Notes under the pieces: generated by a model
What the model saw: only the letters and a program-made list of their open reading frames with translations
What the model was told of the DNA's origin: nothing
Database searches by the model: none
Program-made: the position numbers and the translations under genes
Part shown: one piece after another, positions 10,921-23,103 of the stretch
Position numbering within the stretch: position 1 is the stretch's first letter
Layout: every line of letters starts with the position of its first letter
DNA from: Vesta saturnalis
Taxonomy: Eukaryota; Arthropoda; Insecta; Coleoptera; Lampyridae
Direction of reading: 5' to 3'
NCBI GenBank assembly: GCA_036346205.1
Contig: JARFJB010001166.1
Location: 11,533,501 to 11,597,500, forward strand
Length of the DNA stretch: 64,000 nt

Positions 10921-11781
10921 AGAATTTTGAGCTATTCTACAGATTCGCGATTTGATAAGTCTAAGCCGTTTCTAAATTTTGTTAATTTTTGTATTTTTGA
11001 ATAATTGTTAGCATGGTGATATTTTTTTTAAAGAAAAGTTTTCACAAATTCCGAGCAAATCTTATTATTGGTTTTTGATAATATTCAGTGAGATTTTATT
11101 TTAAAGTGATTGTATTTTGTAATTGATTAAATGTTTTTCAAGTAATCTAGTTGCTATTTTGTAGTGAGCTTACCGGTTGAGCAAAGTTACGGAGGAGTGA
11201 GTTTACAGTAGAAGTAAGAGGTTTTATAAAAAGTTATGAATATCGACGTCGGTGGCATTCGTTTTATAACCAACTATAAATAATACTTGATGATTTAGAT
11301 AATATTTCAATTAACAAGAGACAGTTGCTTAATAAAGTTGAAGGGCACAGTGTGATGCGTTATGCTCACGCACCCTTGTACATAAATAAGTACAATATGC
11401 GCTTAACAAAAATATTCTTTATTTGAAATGATATCGGTAAGCTATTTGAACAAAAACTTCGCATTCTCCTTAAGCGTCGGTGGTGGAGGTCCAAACAGAT
11501 CTCCACCAAACAGGTTATACTGATGAGTACGACTGGGTTGCGACAGACAAGGTTTGACGGAGGTTCCTAAAATAACGTGTCTGTAGTAAAGACAAAACGA
11601 TGGAGATGCTGCGAATGCAGCGACGGAGACAGAAAACTGAAGTAGAATTATAAATATGTTACAGTACTCAATGCTGCGATGAGAACGGTGGTGTTAAAGC
11701 GAAGTAAAGAATCAGTCTCGCCCCTTATCTCCACTACAAATAGATGATCTTTTGTACGTTTGCTAACAATAAGCTTATTTT
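10921..11781. other. Non-coding stretch, no gene seen
   Basis: Mixed composition, with a somewhat GC-richer part at 11340-11780 that includes a GGTGGAG...CTCCACC hairpin near 11490. This part lies directly beside the LTR start at 11782 and could be leader or flank of that retroelement. No open frame resembles a known protein. Confidence 0.4.
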
Positions 11782-13765
11782 TGTTACACGGTCAAATCGC
11801 ACTAGGCGTCGTGAGGCTTACTAAGATAAACGGGTTGCCAAGCTAGTTCCAATGAAGATGGACTGAGTCACTTACATTTACCGTAAAACAAAAAATTACT
11901 GGTCAATCCGGAAAATAATCTTAGGCGCCACTACAATCTAGGATCCTTAAAGTAATGACGTAAGAATGATAAATTTATCTTAATCCAAAACAACAAACAC
12001 ATAGTCACTAATTCAAATTTGAGGATCTTTAACTTCAAATAATATTTTAACAAAATTACCCAAATCGTAAGAAAATCTTAAAACATATACGTTATCATAA
12101 AATTATTGGTGACACCCTGTACACAGGACCTGTATACTTTCAAATATCCCCTCGCATTAACTAATATTTATAACTACCATAAAAATTCTGAAACAAATAA
12201 GTATCACCCAATTTGGAAATAATATAAAATCATAACTAATTTATTTATTTTTTCCACAGAATCATAAACTCCTGTCTTAAAAATGAAACAAACGTAATGA
12301 TCATTGTGTCTTATGAATTATACATTCTCTCAAATACTGTTTGCAATTTTTAGCATTAAAATAATATGTGTTTAAACCGTCACTTTAATTAAATTTTACA
12401 TTAAGATAGTTCGGAGAGGTCTATGAAATTTAAATAAAAGAATAAGGTCAATCATCTGACTCTATCAACGGATTCTGCAAAAATATTTCCACACCGATTT
12501 AGTGAAGCAACTCAGACAAAAAGATAGTTTAAATTATGTGTCCCTACTATCTAATACTCTAAACATATGCAAACGTAGTGGAAGAGATTGATCATCCTTA
12601 ATGCCTGAGTGAAATTACAATAAGAATAATGACATTTCTAAGGGATGATTAAACGTCTACCATTGAAATATATCTAAAACTACTCTTACGTTACTCGGGC
12701 CCTTTCAGTATTGTTAATATTCAGTACTATGACTATACAATACTTAAGACCATTATTAATTATAAAGGATCACTTTAAAAATTTCATTTCTTCTATGGCG
12801 CGGGTTGGTTTGATATAGAATACTTTTCCAATGTAACGAATGCTGTTTATTACAAATCTGTATAAACACTTTACTGCAATTTTTAGCAAAGTTTATAACT
12901 TCTTTCAACTCATATCATTTACTTTACTTGTAAACGTTTTAAATATTTCATCTCCCAAAAAGGGTTTTAACAGAAAACACAACTAAATGTTTAACTGCAG
13001 CACTGAATTTGTTTACAAAATAAATGTTTTAACTGCATCACCAATTTTTACGGTTAAATTGGCACAGATCGTTATGTTTAATAATAAACCCACGCGTGCA
13101 GCCGTTCTTTCTAGGGGTTTGCAAACAAGCTTCTTCTTACCCTACCACGCTTTCTCTTACATCTGTAAGCATCCATCTTGCTAAACGTCACCAAAACCTA
13201 TTCCGCGAAAACAAACCAACCACTCATAAGGGATTTAAATATCACGTGTCTTTACCGACACAAAATTTTAAACGGACTCAACGAAACCTTCGAGACACCC
13301 ATCTGCGCCATACTGAAATTTTTAACTCTTCGAAATATCCAAATTTGACATTCATTGTGTTGAATGGGTATTCAACACAATAGTCAGAACTAAATTCAGT
13401 AAATGAAAGTCCCACGTGTCTCCTTATGCAAAATTCACTAAATTCCAGCGCCATTTGTCTTTGATTTATACATAAAATACACACATTTAGACGAATAAAA
13501 TATTCATACACATTAATTTTACACAATATATCACTGACATATCAATTAATTCACTTACGCTACTCATTTATACCAATTCTGAACCTGCGTTCCTGAAAAT
13601 ACAGGAGCCACACAACGTTTAAGTATTTTTTCACATAATATTCAAAGTTTTACTGAAAATGCTAGTGGCGTAATATTTACAGCAGTTTTACATTATGCAC
13701 ACAAAAACTCACAAACCTACGATATACTTTATCAAAAATACATACTATGCAAGAAATAGCTAGTG
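11782..13765 (-). repeat. Degraded LTR (about 2 kb), probably solo
   Basis: The left edge TGTTACACGGTC...GCACTAGGCGTCGTG...CGGGTTGCCAAGC...TCAATCCGGAAAATA...TAGGCGCCACTACAATC matches the left edge of the well-defined LTR at 29952 (TGTTACACGTCC...GCACTAGGCGTCGTG...GGGTTGCCAAGCC...CAGTCCGGGAAAATA...TAGGCGCCACCACAATC). The right part (13660-13765) has TAGTGGCGTAATATTTAC, TTACATTATGCACACA, matching 27429-27475. No primer-binding site is seen next to 11782. The right edge is approximate. Confidence 0.55.
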
Positions 13766-16249
13766 TGTGAAAATAATTTCACGGTTTGGAAAAAACAAAT
13801 TGTTAATGTAAATGTTCAAAAAGGACGGGCTAGTATAGTCGGTTGTGAGCTTTGTTGCTGTTTTCGACCTCGATTAAAACTATTGGTGTAAGCTGTATGC
13901 ACCCAGACGACTCAGTAAGGACAACTTCAAAGTTGGACGTTAAGAAAGCGTTCCTTCGTTATCTAGAACAAAATATAGACGGATTGAGAGTTGAAAGATA
14001 ATTAGATGGAAAACCGAAGCCAACTTTTGCACGCGATTTCGCAGTGCACGTTTATTCTACTTTACAGGCGAGTGTAGGTGTGTGTAATCAAAGTCACTGG
14101 TGAACAAGGGCATATATCCCTCTGTTCTAGCGAATTTGGTGTGTTTTTTCCGGCGAACTAAGCTTACGGCCGTCCTTTCTACAATGCTAAGAAGCGGTTC
14201 TGGGTTTACGTCCCGTCCTTGCGCTTCCGTTCATCTATTGTGTAGTGTAGGTGTTGTTTAAAAACTTACGTGTGGGCGAAATAAGTTTCGAGCCACATTA
14301 GTAATATGTAATAAAATTTTATACTACGTGATTTGCATAAAATCCTCAGTGCCCCAAAGTTAAATACGTCAAATAATTAAATGCCGGTGAGTTGAACTGA
14401 ATGAAAATGTCAACCATTTGACGGTGGAACGCTTAGGGCGTGATATGTTGATGTTTAGTTCAAACTCAAAATTGTTGAAAAATACTTAAAAATGGTTTTT
14501 GAGCTTAGTTAAATTTTAGGGTCCGGATTAAAATGTGATTTAATGGAGGGCTCATGTTCGAATTAGACTTTTAGTCCGGAAGAGCACACTAGTGTATTTT
14601 GGGGGATTATTTTATTCAGGCGACCCAAAAAATATATATTTAAAATTTGTGAGTCTGGATGCGCGAACCAAGCAAAGGTATCGAATAGTTGAAAACACCC
14701 GGTCTGTGTTTGGGCATGATCTACAACGGCGCACATTTTTGATGAATTTTAAGTAGAATTAGCGATATTTTCAGTGAAATTGTTTATAACTATGGTCGGC
14801 CAGTTTTACTCATTAGAACACTATTTAAAATTCTTAAAGTTGGCTCAGATTTCGTACGTTCAAAAGGACTGGTCAGAAATTACTTAATTCGTGGTCGTAT
14901 TTTTAATTTTGTCAATTTTTAAACTTTATCGATCGATCTGATCAGCACTAAGTATGTAGTTCATCACCATTTTTTAATTACGCGTGTTGAAAAATTTGTC
15001 TTAAATACTTTAAATAGAGGAATTCTAGAAGTAACCTCTGGCGGTGGACCAAAATACACTATATAATCCGACGTTACCAAGAGCGCTAGAATTTTGCTAT
15101 GGTTGAATTTTAGACGAAATCAATTTTTTAGAAACAATTCTGTCTTTTCTAAGCATTTTTTCGTCCTACGCCTGACTCTGAAATTCGTCGAAAAACCCCT
15201 TCGAGGTGGTTTTTATTGTATTCCTGCCATAAACGGGCATATAGCTGAAACGTTGTTTCAAAATGCGATTATTTATTTACCAGAAACGTGAAAGCTCAAA
15301 TTTGGGTTTTTTTGGTCCTTTACCCAAAATACGACGGCTTGAACTTCGTTCGCAACATTGTCGCATTTCAGATAAATCACAGTTTGCGTTTTTTCGCTTG
15401 TTGATATTGAACCCAATAAAATGAAAAGGAAAAAAATAAAACCTTTGATCGTAACGTTATGAAACGGCTTCTAAGTCTCAGTTTGCGGGATAGTTCTTCA
15501 TAGTATTAAAGGCGAACCAGAAAAAAATCCAGAAAATAACGAAACGATATGGCACAATGAAAAATAATTTTGTCACACCTCACCCTTGGGCATCCATAAA
15601 GTCAGATAAATGGCTTTCTTAAACTCCAAAAAAATTAGATTACAAAATTTAAACATACTTAGGTCCGCAGTAAAATCTTTGTACATAAATAGTTATAAAG
15701 ATATTTCTTATTTAAAACGTAAAATAATATTGCCGATGCTTCACTTTCCATGAAAGCGTTCTTTGTTGCCCCTAGCAAGAATGGAATTACTGAACAGATA
15801 TGTTATCTGACCTTTTTAATCCAAGAAACGCAATAGCATGGTTAAAAGTATAAAAATTAAGTTAAGGTTTGACGAAGCGTTTTTGGATTTTTTGCTGAAA
15901 CGCGAGCAAAGACAGTGGAAACTTTAAAGAAAAATTACATATCGGTTATCAGGGCGTACCTTGCCCAAGTCGCGAATTGCCATAAAATAGAGTATAGTAA
16001 ATCTAGAGAATTGCATAACTCAGTGATGGGATCTAGTATCTATATATTATGTGCAGTTCAATTATTTAATTCGGGAAAAAGGAAAGCATAAGAAATAAAA
16101 ATATCTGGTGTGGAGGAACCTACAAAATGGAAATTAAAATAAATGAAATAATTTCAATTTCTAACTGTTATAAAACTTTGAATTAAATAAACAATACCAA
16201 ATTTATAAAAGAATCAAAATAAAATGAAAGAAATCGGTTCAATAGTTTT
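13766..16249. other. 2.5-kb stretch without a recognisable gene
   Basis: AT-rich with short open stretches only (for example 15094-15291) that resemble nothing. At about 16101-16150 ATATCTGGTGTGGAGGAACCTACAAAATGGAAATTAAAAT is a deleted relative of 44867-44928 in the ppk-B intron, marking a fragment of a dispersed repeat. Confidence 0.4.
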
Positions 16250-18371
16250 TATCTCAACAAAACATTTATTAGTTTCTGAAAAATTTTAAAATGGTACGGT
16301 CAGTGCTTTCGCCATAAATAATATCTTTATATTTTATTAATACTTTATCTTTAAAAATCGTATTTAGACATTCAATAGGTTTAAATTTTAATACCTCAAA
16401 TCTGTAGTTTATGCTTAATAAAAATATTCAGTCTGTACCTGATTGACTGTAAAATAATTCCAAGTAGTTAAACTAAAATTTTGTAATCGATCTGGCTCAT
16501 TACGCAATTTCAAAATAAACAAAGATTAATTTCAATTATCAATAGATGTAAGGCGTTAGGTAAATTAATAGCTCGTAAAAATTTTATCTTAGCTGACACA
16601 GGTAAACAACAAAACTAATTAAATACTGGATATATATTGACAAATTTTCAATTGTAAATATGTACAAACCCGTGGCTTAAAAACGCCACAAAAATTCAAT
16701 GATTAAAGATTAAAAATTCCCCCCAAAGTCTTAATACTAAACACATTAAAATAGATAAAGTTCGATTACCCCTTTTACTCACAATGAACAGTAATTAACA
16801 CAACAAGCAAAAATGAACCCAAAAGAAACCGTGCTTGTGTATGTTAAACAAAATCTAAAACTGGTTCGTACACATTACGTTAATTAGTACTTTATTCGAG
16901 CTATAGTGTAGTCCGTATGGTCTGTTTTCTGTAATCCTTTTTAAATTTGCAAATACACTTGCATAACATAGAAAACAGCCGCATCCCATTAACACTCGCG
17001 AACACAGTGTCTATCGTTCACTCGCGTATCTGAATTGGGCTCTGCTTCAACATAACATCACATTATGCGTCACTGCTTGCCCCTCAAAACGTTTAACACA
17101 ATCAAGAATGTTCTCTTCCACTTAAATATGTTAAAACTCTTATTTCCTTTGTACAATTGATTGATATTGCTACGGATTGTACAGATGTACTTCATTCAAT
17201 GTCAATGTTGATCACCAAATTCTTAACTAAATTTTGCAAACTTTTAGTTCGATTACTTAAAGGGTTACTTTAGATTTTCTTTATATTATTATCGTCGCAC
17301 GCTCTCCTACTGAACACCCCCAACAAGATATTTGCGGTGTTATTTTCAAATCTGCTTTTGCAATTTTTAAATTTCTTGAAGAAAATCGCTATTTTTCTTC
17401 AACTCACAATAAAACTATTTATTTATGAATGTCTGTATGATTTATTTTGGGTTATTGCAGCCTCTTATAAGCTGCTGAAACTACAAAATCCAAATCTTGC
17501 CATTCTAATAGTCCCTTCAAAAACAACAACTTTCAGCTATCGATTCTGACTGACTAGTAAGTATCCTTTCTTCAATTGGGCACTCGCTTATACACCTTGT
17601 GTACGCCATATTACCCAACGTCACAATATATTCGCGCTAACAACAAAATTCATCCATCACAAACGAGATCTCACGCGTTTCCTTGTCGCGTCGAAGTTCT
17701 GAAATCGGAACAAGACGCAAACGATACGAAATAAGCGTAGCCATCTAAGATTTACTTTTAAACTCACTGAAAACTCTCCGAAAAAAACATTAATTGCAAT
17801 TATGTTTACTCTGTACAATTTCCAGACCATATTTCAACTCTCTGTAAAAGTTACACATGTGGGCGAATCCTCCTTCCGCACAATTTAGCGAACTCCCTCA
17901 CATTCTAACATTCTTGACATCAAATTTTCCTATTGCACAATATTACAAAAATTTCTACAAAAAAAATATGCATACATATTCCTTCTTGCACATTAATTCA
18001 ATATCAATAAATCATAAACTCACTCACTCATCCGTTTAGCACCATTTCTTCAATCCAAATTCTTTTATACACAGTAGAAGGAACCAGTAGTCCCTTACCA
18101 GTGCCGTCCCAGTAAACATGGTCACAAAACATTATTTTTCAACCAAATGTAATACTTTCAACACCAAAAACTTTCTAAAATATTCAAATATTCTTTCATT
18201 TGGTAACTAATTCTGTATTAAACTCCAGTGGCGTATCATTTACACCAGCTTACATTCTGCATATACACAAAAAAAAAATTTTTCAAGCAAACTCACTTCA
18301 TTTACATCCAAAATACGTTACATACGTTATCAAAATACTGCATATACATGGTGCGTCTAAATAACCTTACA
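16250..18371 (-). repeat. Degraded LTR related to the 25.1-32.4 kb element
   Basis: The right end carries the family's features in order: CCAGTGGCGTATCATTTACA, ATTCTGCATATACACAAAAAAAA, AAACTCACTTCATTTACA, ACGTTACATACGTTATCAAAATACTGCATATACATGGTGCGTC...CCTTACA. Further left, TTATTTATGAATGTCTGTATGATTTATT at 17418-17445 matches 26600-26625 (CTATTTATGAATGTCTTTACGATTTATC). The left boundary is uncertain. Short frames at 17337-17549 and 17857-18039 are not credible genes. Confidence 0.5.
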
Positions 18372-18790
18372 AGATAGGCAACATTGTAAAAACAAAGACA
18401 ACAATCTATGTCCAACAGACGTTTAAAACTTCATGTCGGATAGAGGTTAATCGACATTTAGGTGCTAACTTAAAAGAATTCCAAAGCCGCCCGCTTTTAT
18501 AAAGATATCGATAATACATCTTAAGGATTGTCAATAATATTTGTTTAATAGTTACATTTATTACGCTTTACATTACCACCTTACGAATTTGTTTGCCGCT
18601 AAATTACACGTCGTATCAAAAAATTGCATAGAACATAATCAATCTATATTATTCAGATCTATACATTGTTATTTTTATATGTTTGAAATATACAGCTATT
18701 TCAGACATAATTGATAAAAATCAAAAACACCTCTAGAGAAATGAAAAGAAGCCTAAAAACAACTACTTAGGTGTTTTCCTTCGGAAGTTA
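18372..18790. repeat. Dispersed repeat that precedes a CACACG array
   Basis: This segment is homologous to 45620-46018. Shared blocks in order are AACATTGTAAAAACAAAGACAACAATCTATG, GACGTTTAAAACTTCATGTC, CCGCCCGCTTTTATAAAGATATC, TTGCCGCTAAATTACACGTCGTATCAAAAA and TTAGGTGTTTTCC, followed in both places by a (CACACG)-type array. Part of it also matches the tail of the open frame at 44782-45018. Confidence 0.7.
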
Positions 18791-19327
18791 CACACACACG
18801 CATGCGCACGCACACGCACGCGCACTCGCACACGCACACGCATAAGCACACGTACACGCACACGCACACGCAGCACACGCACACGCACACGCACACACAC
18901 GCATACACGCGTACGCGCACGCAACGCACACGCGACGCACACGCACGCGCACACGCACACGCACACGCACACGCACACGCACACTCACAGCACACGGACG
19001 CGTATGCGCACACGCACACTCAAACGCACATGGACACGCACACGCACACGCACACGCACACGCACACACGCACACGCGTACGCGCACACGCACACGCACA
19101 CGCTGACGCACACGCACACCCACACACGCACACGCACACCACGCACACGCACACGCACACGCACACGCACACGCACACCACACGCACACGGACGCGTATG
19201 CGCACACACACTCAAACTCACATGGATACGAACACGCACACGCACACGCACACGCACACGCACACGCACACGCACACGCACACACACACACACACACACA
19301 CGACACACACACAGACACACACACACA
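18791..19327. repeat. (CACACG)n simple-sequence array, 0.54 kb
   Basis: Alternating purine-pyrimidine DNA made almost only of CA and CG steps on the plus strand. It has a higher-order structure: a variant block GGACGCGTATGCGCACACGC...ACTCAAACGCACATGGA starts at 18996 and recurs at 19190. Long open frames across the array, His-Thr on plus and Cys-Val on minus, are by-products of the repeat and not genes. The composition favours Z-DNA. Confidence 0.9.
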
Positions 19328-20795
19328 TGATTATATAGTAAGCGATTGATACCTATACCTACATATCTGTATGTAGGTTGAAAGGTAAAAAGGAAAGGAG
19401 TAAATTATAATACTTCACTAAAGTTTATTGTAAATAGAAAGAGCATTAAAAATTTAGTACGTAATTTTTTTAAGTGAAGGCTACCAGAACTGAAATAGTG
19501 CTATGAACACTGTCAAGCGACGGCGAAGTTTTTAGCCATCTAGCTTTCTCAATCAAATCGGGGTATGACAAATGGGCTGTTGCAGTTTCCCCTTTTGCGC
19601 ACTTCCACTAATCAGCCCATAGCCATTTGGAAGGTTGAAAGTGTGTTTAGTGTCTTAAACCATTTTAGATACAATTTCGGATCATTCTGGATACTAACCA
19701 TTATCCGTCTAGCTTACCCAATCCACTTTTTTTTACTTTTAGTTAATGTTCATGTAGTAGTTGTACAGCCAAAGCAACTTATTTTCTTTTGAATATTTGT
19801 TCAATGATGACGTGTTAAAGGAATTAAGCATACACTTGCTAATGTATTGACTTTTAGATAGGAAGTAGGTGTTATTAGATCAGAATATAATAATGCAGTG
19901 ATAACACACCATCAACGGTGGGAAGGTGTAAATGTTTGTTCAACATTAACGGCTGTTTTTTAATATGTCTACTGTTAAGAAATTTTTCTTTATTGCTCTT
20001 AGTAATTTAGTTCAGTACCACCAATTTGAAGGATAGTGAAAAGATTTGCAATAGATTTCTTGGATACAACAAAACAATTCTGAAAACCCTTATTTCTGGT
20101 AAAAAATAATTACGTATTTGATTTGATCTGATACAAAATACTTGAAAGAAGGTTTATGTCGAGTTATTTTGCAAAATTTTGTTTTTATTATTTGCACGGA
20201 AGTGACTTTTTATATAAGCTTTTAACGTAATTAAATACTTGACTTCTAAATTTGCAAAAAAGGTTACAAGAGGTTCATAAATTGAGTTTGTTCCTCAATT
20301 AATGAATTGTTGCACATATCGATCAATGTTTAAATTGCATTTAACGACTTAGTAAGTTGTTCAATATTCACACACGATCACAGAGACTTACGTCAATGTT
20401 AGCTATGTTTACGTATTATATTTTAAGTGAATGAAGATAAAGCTCGATTTATATTTGTGGTTTATAAGAATGTATACACAGAATTATTGATATTTTTGGT
20501 AAGACGAAATCAGTTTTGACACTGTAAACGCCGTTTTAATTGTTACATTTTTTATCAATAACGATAATATCAAGTTTTATGAAATCATACGTTTCCTTAT
20601 ACGTGATTAACGGATATTTATTTAATATTTGGATTGTAATTAATATGATTGAGCGCACATATGCAAATTTTTTAAGAACATTGCTTAGTAAATTACATGG
20701 GCGATTACTTAATCGAATTCAGGTTAGTGTCATATTATAATGTATTTTATAAATTTAAAGTGAATTTTAACAACAATTTTTATCAGTGCAAAGTT
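19328..20795. other. AT-rich intergenic or intronic DNA upstream of ppk-A exons
   Basis: After the array, ACATATCTGTATGTAGGTTGAAAGGTAAAAA (19361-19391) matches 45530-45552 behind another short CA array, so it belongs to the same repeat. The rest has no recognisable gene. I looked here for the earlier ppk exons (FPAVTIC, CGC motifs) and did not find them. Confidence 0.5.
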
Positions 20796-20806
20796 TCATA
20801 GTGTAA

Positions 20807-21178
20807 AAAGAAAAGGCCACGTATTTCATTTCCTCCCCAAGGAGGAGGGCAGGCTGCTCTAGCTCCTTCAGCCACAATGATGGATACCCAGCATACATAC
20901 ATACATTACGTACATATGCATAGTGGTATTAACGATGGGTGTGGTCAAGCTAGGATCGTAAGGAACGGAGTTAGGGTTCTGAGGGGTAAAATACTACCCC
21001 AGCATTCGCCTAAGTGGCCGCACATGGTGTGCATATACGCAGTGACCATGCCGCTACATGTGTATGAGGAAAACCCCCTGAAAAAACGTCATGCAAGGTA
21101 GACGGTAACGGGATCGAACCCATTACCTCCCGAATGCTAAGCAGGTCGCGTCACCACTACGCTGCTAGTTCGGTTTCC
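20807..21178 (-). mobile_element. tRNA-Ala-derived SINE with 11-bp target duplication
   Basis: On the minus strand the head (about 21178-21100) reads as a tRNA-Ala-like cloverleaf: a GCGT/ACGC D arm, the anticodon loop TTAGCAT (AGC), and the B-box GGTTCGATCCC. The body down to about 20807 is GC-rich compared with both flanks. TCATAGTGTAA occurs at 20796-20806 and again at 21179-21189, directly flanking the element, as expected for a target-site duplication. The anticodon stem is mismatched, so it is a SINE head and not a tRNA gene. It lies 430 bp upstream of the first visible ppk-A exon. Confidence 0.85.
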
Positions 21179-21606
21179 TCATAGTGTAACAAAATTCGGT
21201 GTTATCCTAACTTGCTAAAATCCGCTATTTTAAACCAGTTAAATGCCTTTTTCACATGATAAATTAGAAATTTATAAAATTAATTGAAATAATTGTTACC
21301 AAATATATGTGGGACAAACTGAACAACCGATCAAAATTCACTTTAAGAAACATCTAGTTAATAATAAGTATAACGTTAGGAAATTTTTTTCGCACTGGCA
21401 CATTATTTTTAGTCTAATTATGCTATGTGTATGAATTCATTATCATTAGGAATGTTTAAATGACATCAAATAAGTGCGAACCACAGAAACACGTTCCGTA
21501 TTTGTGTGGCACTAGGGTTTATTTTGTGTGAAGAACAAGCTGAAGTTTCATTTTTTAGTCTAATTGATTCACTTCTTAGCATTTAAACAACGTTTTTCTT
21601 ATGTAG

Positions 21607-22208
21607 GAACTGACGACATACCTATTTGTGGCCCAGGGTTATTAGAGTGTACCCAGATCGCTAACGGTAAGAAGAATCAGATAAAACTAGTGCACAAAGA
21701 ATTAATTGTTTTTTCAGACCAATTTATCAAAATAAAAACAACAAATCAACGCGGACACAGAAGTGTAAAGAAAGAAAATTCAGTAATAAATAACAACTGT
21801 AATTGTATACCAGCTTGTTATTCCTTACGTTACGATGCTGAAACTTCCCAACTCGATTGGGATTGGCAGAACTTATTTGTCTATAATATATCAGAAAATG
21901 AAAACGAAACGTACTATCAAAAATTTATTTACAAATAAATACTAATAACATGTTCCAGGCTCCATCGATCGAGACTAAGAATTTTCTTTAAGGATATGCA
22001 ATTTATGACGTCCGAAAGAAATGAATTGTATGGACAGACAGAATTTTGGGCTAACTGTGGTGGTTTAGTGGGTTTGTTTACTGGATTCTCCCTAATTTCT
22101 TTTATCGAAATAGTGTATTTTTGTACATTGCGATTTTTTTGCAATCTGAAGAAATATGGATGGCGTCATTGGTCAGGAGCGCCGGAATTGATCAGTAAAC
22201 AAAATTGA
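21607..22208 (+). CDS. ppk: ppk-A: pickpocket-type DEG/ENaC channel subunit, last three exons only
   Basis: Exons are 21607-21666, 21718-21910 and 21959-22208 (TGA stop), separated by introns of 51 and 48 bp. Exon lengths 60 and 193 bp and phases 1, 1 and 2 equal those of ppk-B exons 6 and 7 and the start of its exon 8. The protein reads TDDIPICGPGLLECTQIAN, then the cysteine cluster CNCIPACYSLRYDAE, then IFFKDMQFMTSERNELYG, GGLVGLFTGFSLISFIEIVY (TM2 with the G-x-S selectivity filter) and a C-terminus ending HWSGAPELISKQN. As in the family, it would form a trimeric amiloride-type sodium channel in the plasma membrane, with a sensory role likely. The donor at 21911 (GTACTA) is weak but frame-consistent. 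Earlier exons are not in the window: they are lost or displaced by the transposon nest upstream. Confidence 0.88.
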
Positions 22209-23103
22209 GCGGTCCACAGTAGATTTATTGATATAGAATATGCTTTAATGTAAGCCTTTATAGTGCTTAAATTAGAGTTACATCGCTATTGTTTTGAATA
22301 ATTGCCAGAATTCAAACTATCACGTTATTTAGAACAAATGGCACTGATAGTGGTTAAAGTGTACTTTATTAAAAATGTGTTCAATGTGTAGTTGCAAATA
22401 TAGATTTGAAATGACTAACTTTGTCTTTTGTTAGTAAAGTATTATGGTTTTCTATTTTATTCGACCACTTTGTTGATCTTTGCTGGATACGCAAGTTCTA
22501 GTTTTCAAGCATGACGAAGTTTAAAACTAACAGTTGTACGTGTATTAGTATATACGGGTAGAGGATAGATTAGTTTAACGTAAAATTTTAGTTAGTCGCA
22601 CACGCATGAAGAGCGTTGACTTGTTTAAACATCTAATTCATCTTGGGGTTCGTTTTGGATTTCAGTTTAAATTTAGTAGATTACAGTTCAAAATTTATTG
22701 GTGAACTCAGTGTACTTTGTGTATTTGAATACCTAGCTTGTAATATCTAATGTCCTTTAAAGGTCGTTTGTCTGGATTTTCGAATTCTGTTGTCCTGCTA
22801 GCTGATTTTTTTACTTGGTGCACGAATAAACTGCAATAGGCGTTGCATATGCTTGCCATAAAATAAATCTCACAATTGTAATTAACGTCACTGGCACCAC
22901 TGTGAACTAATTTTTTGGTAAGTTTACATAGGCTAATACGTAAAAACTTTAGAATGGTGTTACAGGTTCACCCCAGAAATTATGTTAATTTTTTCCGTTT
23001 TAAAATTTTCCCAGCTGATCTTGTTACATTTTACACTAATAGGTGGCGATATGGATCCACAAATTCAAGTTAAATAACAATGAAAATTATATAATTTTAG
23101 AAG
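22209..23103. other. Downstream of ppk-A; 3' UTR and intergenic DNA
   Basis: No further gene is seen. An AATAAA occurs near 22865 (GCCATAAAATAAATC); no clear AATAAA lies close to the stop, so the 3' end of the transcript is not determined. The right part resembles transposon sequence. Confidence 0.4.

Noticed and set aside
18788..19338. 178-codon frames on both strands in the first CA array
   Set aside because: Same cause: simple-sequence DNA without stop codons, no start context and no domain.
21100..21178. tRNA-Ala gene
   Set aside because: The anticodon stem is mismatched, and the tRNA-like part belongs to a 370-bp unit with target duplications, so it is a SINE head.
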